Shown piece after piece: positions 30,892 through 41,942 of a DNA stretch of 64,000 nt. The DNA comes from an uncultured Selenomonadales bacterium (GTDB lineage Bacteria; Bacillota; Negativicutes; Selenomonadales; Selenomonadaceae), in contig ONUH01000007.1 in assembly GCA_900321035.1 (NCBI GenBank), forward strand, positions 1-64,000, written 5' to 3'. Position numbers and translations under genes: made by a program. Positions within the stretch are counted from its first letter, which is position 1, and the number at the start of each line of letters is the position of its first letter. Under the pieces are notes generated by a model. It was given only the letters and a program-made list of their open reading frames with translations, ran no database searches and was not told where the DNA came from.

Positions 30892-32280
30892 ATGGGATAT
30901 GGAACGGTGCTCCGCGTGGCGGAGGGCAGTCTCGCCGAGGAGCTCGGTCTCGTACCGGGGGACAAGCTCGTTTCGGTGAACGAGCAGCCGCTTCGGGATA
31001 TCATCGACTTGTCCTTCGCGATGGCGGAGGAGGAAATCGACCTCTTGGTCGAGCACGCGGACGGGGAACAGGAAATGTTTTCTTTCGACAAGGACGTCGA
31101 CGAGGAGTTGGGCGCGGAGTTTACGTCGGCGGTGTTCGACGGTATTCGGAGCTGCGCGAATCATTGCCTTTTCTGCTTTGTCGATCAGGTCGCGCCGGAT
31201 ATGCGGGAAAGCCTTTATGTGAAAGACGACGATTACCGGCTGTCGTTTCTATACGGGAATTTCATCACGATGACGAATATGGGCGAGCGCGATTTTCAGC
31301 GCATCGCCGCCTATCATCTGTCTCCGCTTTTCGTGTCCGTGCATACGACGGATATGGAGCTTCGTGCGAAGATGCTCGGCACGCCGCGGGCGGCGGAGCT
31401 GACGAAACAGCTTGACAGGCTGGACGAAGCGGGAACCGAGTATCACGCGCAGATCGTGCTTTGTCCGGAGCTGAACGACGGCAGGATTTTGGATAAGACG
31501 ATTCAGGATATGATGGCGCGCCGCCCCCATGCCCTTTCCTTGGCCATCGTCCCTGTAGGTTTGACGAAATTTCGTGAAGACTGCTATCCGCTGACGCCTT
31601 TTGACAGAGCGGGAGCGGCTCGCGTTATCGAGCAGGTCGGAAAATGGCAAAAAAAATCCCGCGCGGACAGCGGGGAGAATTTCGTTTACCTTGCCGACGA
31701 GTTTTATCTGATGGCGGGGCTGCCGCTTCCCGAAGAGGAGGAGTACGACGGCTTCCCGCAGCTTGACAACGGCGTAGGGCTGACGAGGAGCTTTATATCG
31801 GAGTGGCGGGAAGCACAGGAAGAAAACGAGGCGGCGGGTTACGATGAGCCGCTTTCGGTGGAAGTCGTTTGCGGCGTCTCTGTGGCGCCGGTGTTTCAAG
31901 CGCTGATTGACGAGCTTTCCGTAAAAAATCTTCACGTGCGCCTCCGTCCGGTGGAAAACCGTTGGTTCGGTCCGTCGGTGACGGTGTCGGGGCTTTTGAC
32001 GGGCGCGGATATGCTGGCGGCGCTGTCGGATACGGAGCAGGAGACGGCGGTGGTTGTCGTGCCGCGCTGTGCGCTGCGGTTGGGGGAAAATATCTTCCTC
32101 GACGATATGACGCTGGCGACGTTTGCGGAAAAATGCGGGCGCGAGGTGCGGACGGCGCTGTCGGGCAGGGAACTGTATCGACTGCTTACGCGCTGGCACG
32201 ACGCGCCGAAAAGCGATACGGAGGAACAGGCGTATATGTGGCAGAGCAATGCCGCGTATACGAGATTGGAGGAAATATAA
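30892..32280 (+). CDS. DUF512 radical SAM-like protein with PDZ domain
   Basis: A 462-residue protein. An N-terminal PDZ-like domain ('VAEGSLAEELGLVPGDKLVSVN') is followed by a cysteine cluster CANHCLFCFVDQ (about 87-98) of radical SAM type and a C-terminal DUF512 domain. The family is conserved in Firmicutes and cyanobacteria, usually next to der as here; its reaction is unknown. Start after GGAAGGAT; 4 bases after miaB and 2 before der. Confidence 0.85.
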   Translation: MGYGTVLRVAEGSLAEELGLVPGDKLVSVNEQPLRDIIDLSFAMAEEEIDLLVEHADGEQEMFSFDKDVDEELGAEFTSAVFDGIRSCANHCLFCFVDQVAPDMRESLYVKDDDYRLSFLYGNFITMTNMGERDFQRIAAYHLSPLFVSVHTTDMELRAKMLGTPRAAELTKQLDRLDEAGTEYHAQIVLCPELNDGRILDKTIQDMMARRPHALSLAIVPVGLTKFREDCYPLTPFDRAGAARVIEQVGKWQKKSRADSGENFVYLADEFYLMAGLPLPEEEEYDGFPQLDNGVGLTRSFISEWREAQEENEAAGYDEPLSVEVVCGVSVAPVFQALIDELSVKNLHVRLRPVENRWFGPSVTVSGLLTGADMLAALSDTEQETAVVVVPRCALRLGENIFLDDMTLATFAEKCGREVRTALSGRELYRLLTRWHDAPKSDTEEQAYMWQSNAAYTRLEEI

Positions 32281-32282
32281 AG

Positions 32283-33611
32283 ATGAGCAAGCCGATTGTG
32301 GCGATTGTCGGGCGTCCGAACGTCGGGAAGTCGACGTTGTTCAACCAGATCGGGAAACGCCGCATTTCCATCGTGGACGATATGCCGGGCGTGACCCGCG
32401 ATCGTATCTACGCGGATGCGGAGTGGCTGGGGCGTACGTTTACGATGGTCGATACGGGCGGTATCGAGTTCGAGGACGAGACGTTTTTGACGCCGATCCG
32501 CGAGCAGGCGAGAATCGCCATTGATGAAGCCGACGTAATCGTGTTCGTCGTGGACGGGCGTGCGGGCGTGACTTCGACGGACGAGGAGGTCGCGCGGATG
32601 CTCCGCACGGCGAAAAAGCCCGTTGTGTTGGCGGTCAATAAGATCGACAGCCCAAAGCAGGAAGCCGACGTTTACGAATTTTACAATTTGGGACTGGGCG
32701 AACCGATTCCCATCGCCGCGTCGAACTCGCTGAACCTCGGCGACCTTCTCGACGCGGTGACGGCTAATTTTCTCGACGACGAGGATGAGAATGCCGATAC
32801 CGACGAAATTCGGATTGCCGTCATCGGCAGGCCGAACGTCGGCAAGTCTTCGCTGGTCAACAAGATTCTCGGCGAGGAGCGCGTCATCGTCAGCGACGTG
32901 CCGGGTACGACGCGGGACGCCATCGACACCCATTTCATGAAGGATGGGACGAAGTACACGCTGATCGACACGGCGGGAATGCGGCGCAAGGCGCGGATTG
33001 ACGAGGCAATCGAACACTACAGCGTGCTGCGTTCTCTTCGTGCCGTCGATCGGGCAAACGTTGTGCTTGTCGTGATTTCGGCGCCGGATGGCATCACCGA
33101 CCAGGACGCGCGGATTGTCGGTTACGCCCACGAATCGGGCAAGGGGTTGATTCTCGTCGTCAATAAGTGGGATATCTACGAAGGCAAGGACGAAAAATCG
33201 ACGCTGCGGTTCACCGAGGACGCGAGAGAAAAGCTTCCGTTCGCGCAGTATGCGCCGATTCTTTACTTGTCCGCGTTGACAGGGCAGCGGGTCAATCGCG
33301 TGACGGAGCTGGTCAAATACGTCGCGGAGCAGCAGTCCATGCGCGTGCAGACCAGCGTGCTGAACGAGCTTTTGCGCGACGCGCTTTCGGTAAATCCTCC
33401 GCCGGCGCACAAGGGCAGGCCGCTGAAGATTTTTTTCATCACGCAGGCTGCCATCGAGCCGCCAAAATTCGTCGTGTTCGTCAACGATCCGGAGCTGATG
33501 CATTTTTCGTATCTGCGCTTTTTGGAGAACAAGCTGCGTGAGACGTTCGGTTTTGAGGGCGCGCCGCTTCGTTTGATTGTACGCGGACGCAACGAGAAGG
33601 AGGACGACTGA
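32283..33611 (+). CDS. der: Ribosome biogenesis GTPase Der (EngA)
   Basis: A 442-residue protein with two tandem G domains and a KH-like C-terminus, needed for 50S subunit assembly. First P-loop GRPNVGKST near residue 10, with 'DTGG' and 'NKID'; second GRPNVGKSS near 185, with 'DTAGM' and 'NKWD'. The start at 32283 follows GGAGG; a longer frame from 31962 is inside the DUF512 gene. Confidence 0.96.
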   Translation: MSKPIVAIVGRPNVGKSTLFNQIGKRRISIVDDMPGVTRDRIYADAEWLGRTFTMVDTGGIEFEDETFLTPIREQARIAIDEADVIVFVVDGRAGVTSTDEEVARMLRTAKKPVVLAVNKIDSPKQEADVYEFYNLGLGEPIPIAASNSLNLGDLLDAVTANFLDDEDENADTDEIRIAVIGRPNVGKSSLVNKILGEERVIVSDVPGTTRDAIDTHFMKDGTKYTLIDTAGMRRKARIDEAIEHYSVLRSLRAVDRANVVLVVISAPDGITDQDARIVGYAHESGKGLILVVNKWDIYEGKDEKSTLRFTEDAREKLPFAQYAPILYLSALTGQRVNRVTELVKYVAEQQSMRVQTSVLNELLRDALSVNPPPAHKGRPLKIFFITQAAIEPPKFVVFVNDPELMHFSYLRFLENKLRETFGFEGAPLRLIVRGRNEKEDD

Positions 33612-33612
33612 A

Positions 33613-34209
33613 ATGATGGGGCTTTTATTTGCGTGCCTTTTAAGTTATCTCGTCGGCTCGATTCCGAGCGGGCTGATCCTCGGCAAGGGCATCTGGAATA
33701 TCGATCTCAGAGAGCACGGCAGTCACAATATCGGGGCGACGAACGCGTGGCGCACGATTGGCAAGCAGGCGGGCGTTTTGATTTTTCTTTGCGACCTCTT
33801 GAAAGGCGTTTTCGGCGTCTGGATTGGCGGCGTGCTTTCCGGCACGCCTTTGGCGCTGGTGCTCGGCGGCGTGTTCGCGATTGTCGGTCATTCGTGGTCG
33901 TTCTTCTTGCGTTTCAAAGGCGGCAAGGGCGTCGCGACGGGGCTGGGCGTCATTCTCTCGCTGATGCCGATTCCGGCGCTGCTCATTTTCGCGATTTGGT
34001 TCGTCATCGTCAAAATCACGGGCTATGTGTCGCTTGGTTCCATCATCGGCGCGGCGCTCGTCCCGATTTTCGCGTGGCTTTTCGGCGAGCCGCGGGCAAC
34101 GATCGGGTTCGGATTCCTCGCGGCTTTTTTCGTCATTTATCGCCATAAGGAAAACATCCAACGGCTTTTGGCGGGAACAGAAAGCAAAATCAAGGCGGCG
34201 AAACGGTAA
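33613..34209 (+). CDS. plsY: Glycerol-3-phosphate acyltransferase PlsY
   Basis: A 198-residue polytopic membrane enzyme that acylates glycerol 3-phosphate from acyl-phosphate. Conserved loops: 'GSIPSGLILGK', 'GSHNIGATNAWR' and 'GGKGVATGLG'. The start is ATG 33613 or 33616, with AGGAGG inside the end of der. Substrate supply is explained by gpsA at 10632. Followed by a terminator. Confidence 0.94.
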   Translation: MMGLLFACLLSYLVGSIPSGLILGKGIWNIDLREHGSHNIGATNAWRTIGKQAGVLIFLCDLLKGVFGVWIGGVLSGTPLALVLGGVFAIVGHSWSFFLRFKGGKGVATGLGVILSLMPIPALLIFAIWFVIVKITGYVSLGSIIGAALVPIFAWLFGEPRATIGFGFLAAFFVIYRHKENIQRLLAGTESKIKAAKR

Positions 34210-34228
34210 AGTTTATAAATGAAGCCGG

Positions 34229-34262
34229 TCCCGGAGGAAGATTCCTTCGGGATTTTCTTTTT
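34229..34262 (+). terminator. Terminator after plsY
   Basis: CCCGGAGGAAG / TTCCTTCGGG stem followed by ATTTTCTTTTTT. Confidence 0.88.
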
Positions 34263-34314
34263 TGGCGCGTCGCCTTGCTGAATACGGAAAAAAGCTGTAT
34301 AATGCCTCTGTTAG

Positions 34315-35490
<1,176 letters not shown>

Positions 35491-35493
35491 GAG

Positions 35494-35832
35494 ATGAACG
35501 AAGGGATTTTGGCGCTGGTGAGCGCGTATGGGCCATTGGTGGCAATGGTGATTGCGTTTTATTTTTTCCTGTATCGTCCGCAGCGTGAGGAACAACGGCG
35601 GCGGGATGATATGCTGGCTACGCTGCATAAAGGGAACAAGATTGTCACCGTGGGCGGCATTTTCGGCGAGATTTTGGATATCAAGGACAATGTAATCGAC
35701 TTAAAGATTGCCGACAAGGTCGTGGTAAAGCTGACGCGCAGCGCGGTCAGCCGGAATATCACGCAGGGCAAATCGCCGCAGATGGCGTCGGAAAAAGAAT
35801 ATCCCGACGAGGATAATAAGCAGGATGAATGA
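35494..35832 (+). CDS. yajC: Preprotein translocase accessory subunit YajC
   Basis: A 112-residue protein with one N-terminal membrane helix ('PLVAMVIAFYFFLYRPQREEQ') and a small soluble domain ('LHKGNKIVTVGGIFGEILDI'). It associates with SecDF. GGAGGG precedes the ATG, 3 bases after tgt. It overlaps the next gene by 8 bases. Confidence 0.94.
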   Translation: MNEGILALVSAYGPLVAMVIAFYFFLYRPQREEQRRRDDMLATLHKGNKIVTVGGIFGEILDIKDNVIDLKIADKVVVKLTRSAVSRNITQGKSPQMASEKEYPDEDNKQDE

Positions 35833-36418
35833 GGGCGGCGCTATCGACGGAGACAAGCGGGACCTCCGCAGGCGAATGCTCGCTTGTCGGCGGGCATTGT
35901 CCGTCGAGGAGAGAGCGTCGAGAAGCGCGGCGATAACGGAGAAGCTGCTTTCCCTCGAAGCGGTGCAGAAAGCGCGGACGGTTTTCGCCTATGCGGCGAT
36001 GGAGGACGAGGTGCAGACGGAACCGCTGATTGCCTCGTTGTTTGACCGGGGCAAGCGGGTCGCGATTCCGCTCGTCCTTGGAAAGCGCTCGATGGAGGCG
36101 GCTCTGGTTCCTTCGATGGATGCGATGGAGACTGGTGCTTATGGCATTCTGACGGTGCGGGCGGAGCGGCGGGAAATTTTGCCGCCGCAGGAGATTGACT
36201 GCGTCATTGTTCCCGGCGTGGCGTTTGGGTTGGATGGATCGCGGCTCGGTATGGGCGGCGGCTATTACGACGCGTTCTTGCCGAAGGCGGAGCGGGCAGT
36301 CAGGGTAGCAGCGGCGTTTCAATGCCAAATTTCGGAAGATATTCCAAGCCTTCCCTACGATTGCGGGGTTGACTGGATTGTCACGGAACAAGGCGTTTTC
36401 AAAGCAAATAAGCAATAA
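35825..36418 (+). CDS. 5-formyltetrahydrofolate cyclo-ligase
   Basis: A 197-residue enzyme converting 5-formyl-THF to 5,10-methenyl-THF with ATP. It shows the N-terminal 'KRDLRRRMLACRRALS', 'VFAYAAMEDEVQTEPLI', 'VIVPGVAFGLDGSRLGMGGGYYDAFL' (nucleotide and folate site) and 'DWIVTEQG'. Translationally coupled to yajC. Confidence 0.93.
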   Translation: MNEGGAIDGDKRDLRRRMLACRRALSVEERASRSAAITEKLLSLEAVQKARTVFAYAAMEDEVQTEPLIASLFDRGKRVAIPLVLGKRSMEAALVPSMDAMETGAYGILTVRAERREILPPQEIDCVIVPGVAFGLDGSRLGMGGGYYDAFLPKAERAVRVAAAFQCQISEDIPSLPYDCGVDWIVTEQGVFKANKQ

Positions 36419-36434
36419 GCAGTTTGGTGGTAGT

Positions 36435-37157
36435 ATGGAAATTAAGATCGGAATCGCGAGCCTCGCGAAGAACGGCGTCGAATATTGCGGAGACAGCTAC
36501 AGCCTTGTCGAAAGGCTGGGCGGTATGACGCTGATTTTGTCGGACGGCCATGGGAATACGGCTGCTGCCCAGCAGACGAGCCGGTGGGTCACGCAGAGGG
36601 CCCGCACTCTCGTATTGCAGGGGAAAGACAACGACGCCGTGGCGCGTGCCGTTCATGACGAGTTGTATGAGATGAAAGACCGGAAGGTCGCCTGCGCATT
36701 GACGATTTTCGGCGTGGACGCGGAGACGGAATCGGTATCCATCGGACGGAGCGGACAGACGCCTGTCTATGTGTGGACGGAAGAATATGAGACGGCCTAT
36801 GATGATGAGGCGACGGCGCTCGGAATGAGCCGCAGCGTCAATCCGCAGACTTATGAGCTGCCGCTGGCACAAGGGATGATCCTCGTCGCCGTTACCGAGG
36901 GCGTTCGCACGGCGGGGAAAAAACGCGGCGGCGCGCATTTTGAGGAAGAACGGCTTTGGGAAATCATTCGCGGAAATCCGGCGGAAGATGCGGAATTCAT
37001 CGCGAAGAATATTCTTGAATACGCATTGACGCTCGATCAGGAACAGCCTGCCGAGGATATGACAGTGGCGGTGCTCGGCGTATCGCCGGGCAATGCGGAA
37101 AACACAGGCGTTAGTTTCCTGTCGGCGTCGTATCCGATCTCGGTGCTGGAAGCATAA
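36435..37157 (+). CDS. SpoIIE/PP2C-type protein phosphatase
   Basis: A 240-residue single phosphatase domain. Metal-binding acids appear in 'EYCGDSY' and 'ILSDGHGNTAAA' near the start and in 'PAEDMTVAVLGV' at the end, the usual PP2C pattern. There is no membrane or sensor domain. It probably dephosphorylates a Ser/Thr of a partner protein, for instance an anti-sigma antagonist, but no such partner is nearby. GGTGGT precedes ATG 36435. Confidence 0.8.
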   Translation: MEIKIGIASLAKNGVEYCGDSYSLVERLGGMTLILSDGHGNTAAAQQTSRWVTQRARTLVLQGKDNDAVARAVHDELYEMKDRKVACALTIFGVDAETESVSIGRSGQTPVYVWTEEYETAYDDEATALGMSRSVNPQTYELPLAQGMILVAVTEGVRTAGKKRGGAHFEEERLWEIIRGNPAEDAEFIAKNILEYALTLDQEQPAEDMTVAVLGVSPGNAENTGVSFLSASYPISVLEA

Positions 37158-37179
37158 TACAGAAAGGAAGGAACAATCG

Positions 37180-38424
37180 TTGAGAAAAGAAGAGTTTGGC
37201 AAGCTGCTGATTGTCATAGCGGCGATTGTGGGATTGTTTATCGCGTTCGTCTCTCCGCTGGCGTATTCGATTCGGCAGGGACTTGATTTGCAGGGCGGCA
37301 CCCATGTCGTCTTGGAGGCAGAGGATACCGAAGAGGCGCAGGTGAACGACGACGCGATGCAGCGAGTTGTCCGTATCATGGAAAAGCGCGTCAATGAGCT
37401 GGGCTTGACTGAGCCGATTATCCAGCGGCAGGGCGCGCGCCGCATTATCGTCGAGCTTCCGGGTATCAAGGATCCGGATAAAGCGATTCAGGTCATCGGC
37501 AAGACGGCTATGCTGGAATTCAAGGACGAGGCTGGAACTACCGTCCTGACAGGTACCGACCTCAAGGACGCGAAGGAGCAGACAGACCAGTCCGGGCAGA
37601 ATCTCGTTGCGTTGGAGTTCAGCGACGAGGGCGGAAAAAAGTTTGGCGACCTGACGACGAAAAACGTCGGCCGTACCATCGCGATTCTGCTTGACGGCGA
37701 AGTGTTAACCGCTCCGAACGTTAAGGAGCCGATTCTCGGAGGCAAGGCCGTTATCACAGGCTCGCGCACCTTGGAAGAGGCGCACAATCTCGCCATCCTG
37801 CTTCGGAGCGGTGCGCTTCCGGTCAAGGTTAACATCATCGAGACGCGCACGGTCGGCCCGACGCTCGGGCAGGATTCGAAGGATAAGAGCGAGTTCGCGT
37901 TTGCGGTGGGCATCAGCGCGGTGCTTATTTTCATGCTCCTTTTCTATCGTCTTTCCGGTCTTATCGCGGACATCAGCCTGATGGCGTATGTGCTGATGTT
38001 GTTGGCTTCTCTGAAATTCCTCGACGCGACGCTGACGCTGCCGGGCGTGGCGGGCATCATCCTGTCCATCGGTATGGCGGTGGACGCGAACGTTCTGATC
38101 TTCGAGCATTTCAAAGAGGAATATCTTACGGGCAAGACGCTCCGCGCGGCGATGAACTCCGGCTTCAAGCGCGCGTTCACGACAATTTTCGACTCGAACA
38201 TCACGACTATCATCGCGTCGATCGTGCTCTTCATGTTCGGCACCGGCTCGATTCGCGGCTTTGCGATCACGCTGGGGCTGGGCGTCGTGCTCTCCATGAT
38301 CACGGCGATCTCTTTGACGCAGTTCATGCTGAAGCTCCTGATCGGGGCCAATATCTTCAAGAACCCGTTTGTTTACGGCGCGAAGGCCGCGCCGGCGACG
38401 GAAGGGGGTGTGAAGCGTGCGTAA
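37180..38424 (+). CDS. secD: Protein translocase subunit SecD
   Basis: A 414-residue membrane protein that, with SecF, uses the proton gradient to pull secreted proteins outward. One N-terminal helix, a periplasmic P1 domain ('GLDLQGGTHVVLEAE'), then five helices with 'AVGISAVLIFMLLFYR' and 'SIGMAVDANVLIFEH'. The start is TTG 37180 behind GGAAGGAA; the frame extends further back but into the phosphatase gene. Overlaps secF by 8 bases. Confidence 0.95.
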   Translation: MRKEEFGKLLIVIAAIVGLFIAFVSPLAYSIRQGLDLQGGTHVVLEAEDTEEAQVNDDAMQRVVRIMEKRVNELGLTEPIIQRQGARRIIVELPGIKDPDKAIQVIGKTAMLEFKDEAGTTVLTGTDLKDAKEQTDQSGQNLVALEFSDEGGKKFGDLTTKNVGRTIAILLDGEVLTAPNVKEPILGGKAVITGSRTLEEAHNLAILLRSGALPVKVNIIETRTVGPTLGQDSKDKSEFAFAVGISAVLIFMLLFYRLSGLIADISLMAYVLMLLASLKFLDATLTLPGVAGIILSIGMAVDANVLIFEHFKEEYLTGKTLRAAMNSGFKRAFTTIFDSNITTIIASIVLFMFGTGSIRGFAITLGLGVVLSMITAISLTQFMLKLLIGANIFKNPFVYGAKAAPATEGGVKRA

Positions 38425-39316
38425 TTTCGACATCGTGGGACGCAGGAAGATTTGGTATTTCCTTTCCCTTTGCGTAATTATCCCCGGCATCATCTCGATG
38501 TTTGTCAAAGGCTTCAATTTTGGCATCGACTTCACAGGCGGCACGATCATCGAACTGCGATTTGACGACAAAGTGGCAATCACGCAGGTGCGTGAAGTCA
38601 TGAAAGGGTATTCTCTGGACAACAGTATGATTCAGCTTTCCGGCGACGCCAGCGACGCGAAAGAGGCTCGGGACGTGATGATCCGTACCATCGACCTCGA
38701 GGAGAACGACCGCAAGGCCATCATGGCGTCGTTGAAAGAGAAACTCGGCAATTACGTGGTGCTTCGCGAGGAAAAGGTTGGCGCGACCATGGGCGCGGAG
38801 CTTTTGATGAACGCGGCGATAGCGACGCTGCTCTCGTGGCTTCTGATTGTCGCCTATGTTTCGTTCCGATTTGAGTTCCGGTTCGGTATCGCGGCGGTTC
38901 TGGCGCTGGTCCATGACGTGCTCGTGGTGCTCGGCGTCTTCTCGATCTTGCAGAAGCAGGTGGATTCTTCGTTTGTAGCGGCGCTTCTGACCATCGTCGG
39001 TTATTCCATCAACGACACCATCGTCATTTTCGACCGCATCCGCGAGAATCTGCGTCTGCATTTCCGGCGCGGCGGCGACATCGTCGAGCTGGCGAACCGC
39101 AGCATTTACCAGACCTTGACGCGATCCCTTTATACGGTTCTCACGGTATTGTTCACGACATTCGCGCTGTACTGGTTCGGCGGCGATACGACAAAGGATT
39201 TCTCCTTTGCGTTGCTTATCGGGTTCTTCAGTGGCTGCTACTCGTCGATTTTCGTCGCGAGCCCGCTTTGGGTGACGCTTCGGAATTGGAACGAAGCGAA
39301 AAAGGCGGCGCGGTAA
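38417..39316 (+). CDS. secF: Protein translocase subunit SecF
   Basis: A 299-residue partner of SecD with six helices. Motifs include 'FNFGIDFTGGTIIELRF', 'DVLVVLGVFSIL' and 'TIVGYSINDTIVIFDRIRE'. It starts at GTG after AAGGGGGTG, overlapping secD, and is followed by a terminator. Confidence 0.95.
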   Translation: MRNFDIVGRRKIWYFLSLCVIIPGIISMFVKGFNFGIDFTGGTIIELRFDDKVAITQVREVMKGYSLDNSMIQLSGDASDAKEARDVMIRTIDLEENDRKAIMASLKEKLGNYVVLREEKVGATMGAELLMNAAIATLLSWLLIVAYVSFRFEFRFGIAAVLALVHDVLVVLGVFSILQKQVDSSFVAALLTIVGYSINDTIVIFDRIRENLRLHFRRGGDIVELANRSIYQTLTRSLYTVLTVLFTTFALYWFGGDTTKDFSFALLIGFFSGCYSSIFVASPLWVTLRNWNEAKKAAR

Positions 39317-39324
39317 AAAAGATG

Positions 39325-39361
39325 AAAGGCGCACGAGGCATTATCCGTGTGCCTTTTCTTT
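39325..39361 (+). terminator. Terminator between secF and recJ
   Basis: AAAGGCGCAC / GTGTGCCTTTT stem and loop followed by CTTTT. Confidence 0.85.
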
Positions 39362-39385
39362 TGCAAAAAAATGGAGGAATATTCT

Positions 39386-41353
39386 TTGCGAAAACAGTGG
39401 TTGGTTGTTGGCAATAGAGAAGAAGGAGACGCCCAATATGCCGCGCAGCTCGGGATATCTCCTTTTTTGGCGGGAATATTGCGCAGGCGGAACATCTGCG
39501 ATGTAGAACAGGCAAAGGCATTTTTGCGTCCAGAAACGGAACAGGAATATTACGACCCGTTTTTGATGCGGGATATGGAACGCGCGGTCGCACGTATTCG
39601 ACGCGCGATTGAAAACGCGGAAAAAATAATCGTATACGGGGATTACGATGTGGACGGCATTACGGCCACCACGCTTCTGATTCGTGCGCTTCGGCGTCTC
39701 GGCGCGTCGGCGGATTATTATATTCCCGACCGCCAGGAAGGATACGGGCTCCATACGGAATCATTGCGTCAGCTTTCGGAGGATGGCGCAAAACTGGTGG
39801 TGACGGTAGACTGCGGGATTGCCGGCATAGCGGAAGTGGAAGCTATGCGCGGAAAACTGGATATCGTGGTCACGGATCATCATTTGCCGGGAGAAATTTT
39901 GCCGGAAGCGGAGGCGGTCGTCGATCCGCATAGAACGGATTGCGAATATCCGTTCAAGGATCTTGCGGGCGTCGGCGTCGCTTTCAAGCTTTGCCAGGCG
40001 CTGTTTCGGGAAATGCGCGACGAGAATTTTGAAGACGATCTTGAATTGGTTGCGTTAGGCACGGTCGCCGATATCGTGCCGCTGCTTTCGGAGAATCGGA
40101 AGCTGGTCAAGATTGGACTGGCGCGCATGAAAGAGACAAAGATCGAGGGGCTGCGGCAGCTCATTGAGGTTGCGGGACTTGGCGGAAAAGACGTGACGAG
40201 CGGGCAGGTCGGTTTCGTGCTTGCGCCGAGGCTGAACGCAGCCGGGCGTCTTGAAACGGCGATGCGCGGCGTCGAACTTTTGATGGCCGAGGACGAAGGC
40301 AAGGCGCGGGATATCGCTTTGATGTTGAGCGAGCTGAACAGCGAGCGGCAGCAGGTTGAGGCGGATATTGTCGAGCAGGCAAAAGAACAGCTTGCCTCCG
40401 TAGATACCGAAGCGGCTCGTACTCTCGTCGTGGTGGGAGAGGGATGGCATCCTGGCGTCATAGGGATTGTTGCATCAAGGCTTGTCGAGCTTTATTATCG
40501 GCCGACTATCGTTATCAATGTACAGGACGGAATCGGAAAAGGTTCGTGCCGCAGCATTCCGGGGTTTCATCTTTTCGACGCGCTGACGACGGCGAAAGAT
40601 TCTTTGGTGCAGTTCGGGGGACATGAGATGGCGGCGGGTCTCACCGTGCTGCCGGAAAAAATAGACGATTTGCGTGCGGCGTTGGATCGCTACGCCGACC
40701 TCCATCTTAAAGCGGAGGACTATATTCCGCGATTGGAATTGGAAGCAGATTTGCCGCCGAATGAGATCACCGTCGATTTGGTTGAGGATTTGGCGAAATT
40801 GGAGCCGTACGGGATGGCGAATCCGAAGCCTCTTTTCGGCAGTTTTGACGTTCGCGGGTTTGACGCAAAGACGATAGGTCGCGAAGGCCAGCATTTGAAG
40901 TTTTCTCTTCGGGGCGGCGCGGATTCGCTGGAGGCAATCGGCTGGAATATGAGTGAGAAAATGGTATTGCTTCATCGCGGCAACGTCGATATGGCATATA
41001 TGCCGGAAATCAACGAATGGAACGGAAGGGTCTCCGTACAGTGCAAATTGAAGGAACTTCGTTCTTCTAAAAATCGGAGCGGCTTTCCGACGCGCGAAGT
41101 TCTCGGCGGCATTTACGTCGCTTTGAAGAATTTACAGGCGGAAGGGCCTTTTTCTGAAAACGATACGTCATTGGCTGAAAGATGCCGCATTTTGCCTGAG
41201 ATTTTGAAGGTCGCATTTCAAATTTTTAGCGAGTTGGGGCTTGTCGTACGCGACGGAGACGGCCTCCGCCTGGCTCCGCAGCCTAAAGAGAAACTGCGAT
41301 TGGAAGATTCCAAGACGTATCGTGACGGCATTTCCTTGCTGAAACAGCGTTGA
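39386..41353 (+). CDS. recJ: Single-stranded-DNA-specific exonuclease RecJ
   Basis: A 655-residue 5'-3' exonuclease of the DHH family used in recombination and mismatch repair. Motifs in order: 'YGDYDVDGITATTLL', 'VTVDCGIAG', 'VTDHHLPG', 'LALGTVADIVPL'-type and the DHHA1 'FGGHEMAAGL'. TTG 39386 is preferred: GGAGGAAT lies 8 bases upstream, inside what would be coding if ATG 39371 were used. It begins a run with ruvCAB. Confidence 0.94.
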   Translation: MRKQWLVVGNREEGDAQYAAQLGISPFLAGILRRRNICDVEQAKAFLRPETEQEYYDPFLMRDMERAVARIRRAIENAEKIIVYGDYDVDGITATTLLIRALRRLGASADYYIPDRQEGYGLHTESLRQLSEDGAKLVVTVDCGIAGIAEVEAMRGKLDIVVTDHHLPGEILPEAEAVVDPHRTDCEYPFKDLAGVGVAFKLCQALFREMRDENFEDDLELVALGTVADIVPLLSENRKLVKIGLARMKETKIEGLRQLIEVAGLGGKDVTSGQVGFVLAPRLNAAGRLETAMRGVELLMAEDEGKARDIALMLSELNSERQQVEADIVEQAKEQLASVDTEAARTLVVVGEGWHPGVIGIVASRLVELYYRPTIVINVQDGIGKGSCRSIPGFHLFDALTTAKDSLVQFGGHEMAAGLTVLPEKIDDLRAALDRYADLHLKAEDYIPRLELEADLPPNEITVDLVEDLAKLEPYGMANPKPLFGSFDVRGFDAKTIGREGQHLKFSLRGGADSLEAIGWNMSEKMVLLHRGNVDMAYMPEINEWNGRVSVQCKLKELRSSKNRSGFPTREVLGGIYVALKNLQAEGPFSENDTSLAERCRILPEILKVAFQIFSELGLVVRDGDGLRLAPQPKEKLRLEDSKTYRDGISLLKQR

Positions 41354-41426
41354 AGAATAGCGAAGGATAAGAAAGCATGTTATAATAGAACAAGTATTAC
41401 ATTATAATTGGAAAGCGGGATATAGA

Positions 41427-41942
41427 TTGTTGGTACTGGGGATTGATCCGGGCACGGCGATTTGCGGTTACGGTTTTGTTGAAGCCGCGCAGGGGAATCG
41501 GTTGGTTCCTCATGAGTACGGTTCCGTTACGACGAGCCCGAAGGCACGGATGCAGGATCGACTGATGAAGCTGTACGATGAGATCGACGCGCTGATTAAA
41601 AAGTATCGGCCCGACGCGATGGGCGTCGAGCAGCTTTTTTTCAATCGCAACGTAACAACGGCGATTCCCGTCGGGCAGGCGCGGGGCGTCGTACTGCTCG
41701 CAGCGGCGAAAAACAATCTGGAGATCGTGGAACGCACGCCGCTTCAGGTCAAGCAGTCGGTGACAGGCTATGGGAAGGCGACGAAAGAGCAGGTCATCTA
41801 CATGGTCACAAAGCTATTGAATCTTTCAGAGCCGCCAAAACCGGACGATACGGCGGACGCGTTGGCGGTTGCGATTTGTGCATTGCACTATATGAACAGT
41901 CCGGCGTGGAGAAACAGGTTGGAGGAAAAGAGCACGATATGA
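41427..41942 (+). CDS. ruvC: Holliday junction resolvase RuvC
   Basis: A 171-residue endonuclease that cuts Holliday junctions symmetrically. Catalytic acids: D in 'LGIDPGTAICGYG', E in 'GVEQLFF' and the Asp pair in 'DDTADALAVAIC'. TTG start (41427 or 41430). Overlaps ruvA by 4 bases. Confidence 0.95.
   Translation: MLVLGIDPGTAICGYGFVEAAQGNRLVPHEYGSVTTSPKARMQDRLMKLYDEIDALIKKYRPDAMGVEQLFFNRNVTTAIPVGQARGVVLLAAAKNNLEIVERTPLQVKQSVTGYGKATKEQVIYMVTKLLNLSEPPKPDDTADALAVAICALHYMNSPAWRNRLEEKSTI

Noticed and set aside
31932..33503. 523-codon minus-strand frame opposite der
   Set aside because: Antisense to a certain essential GTPase gene; His/Arg-rich shadow.
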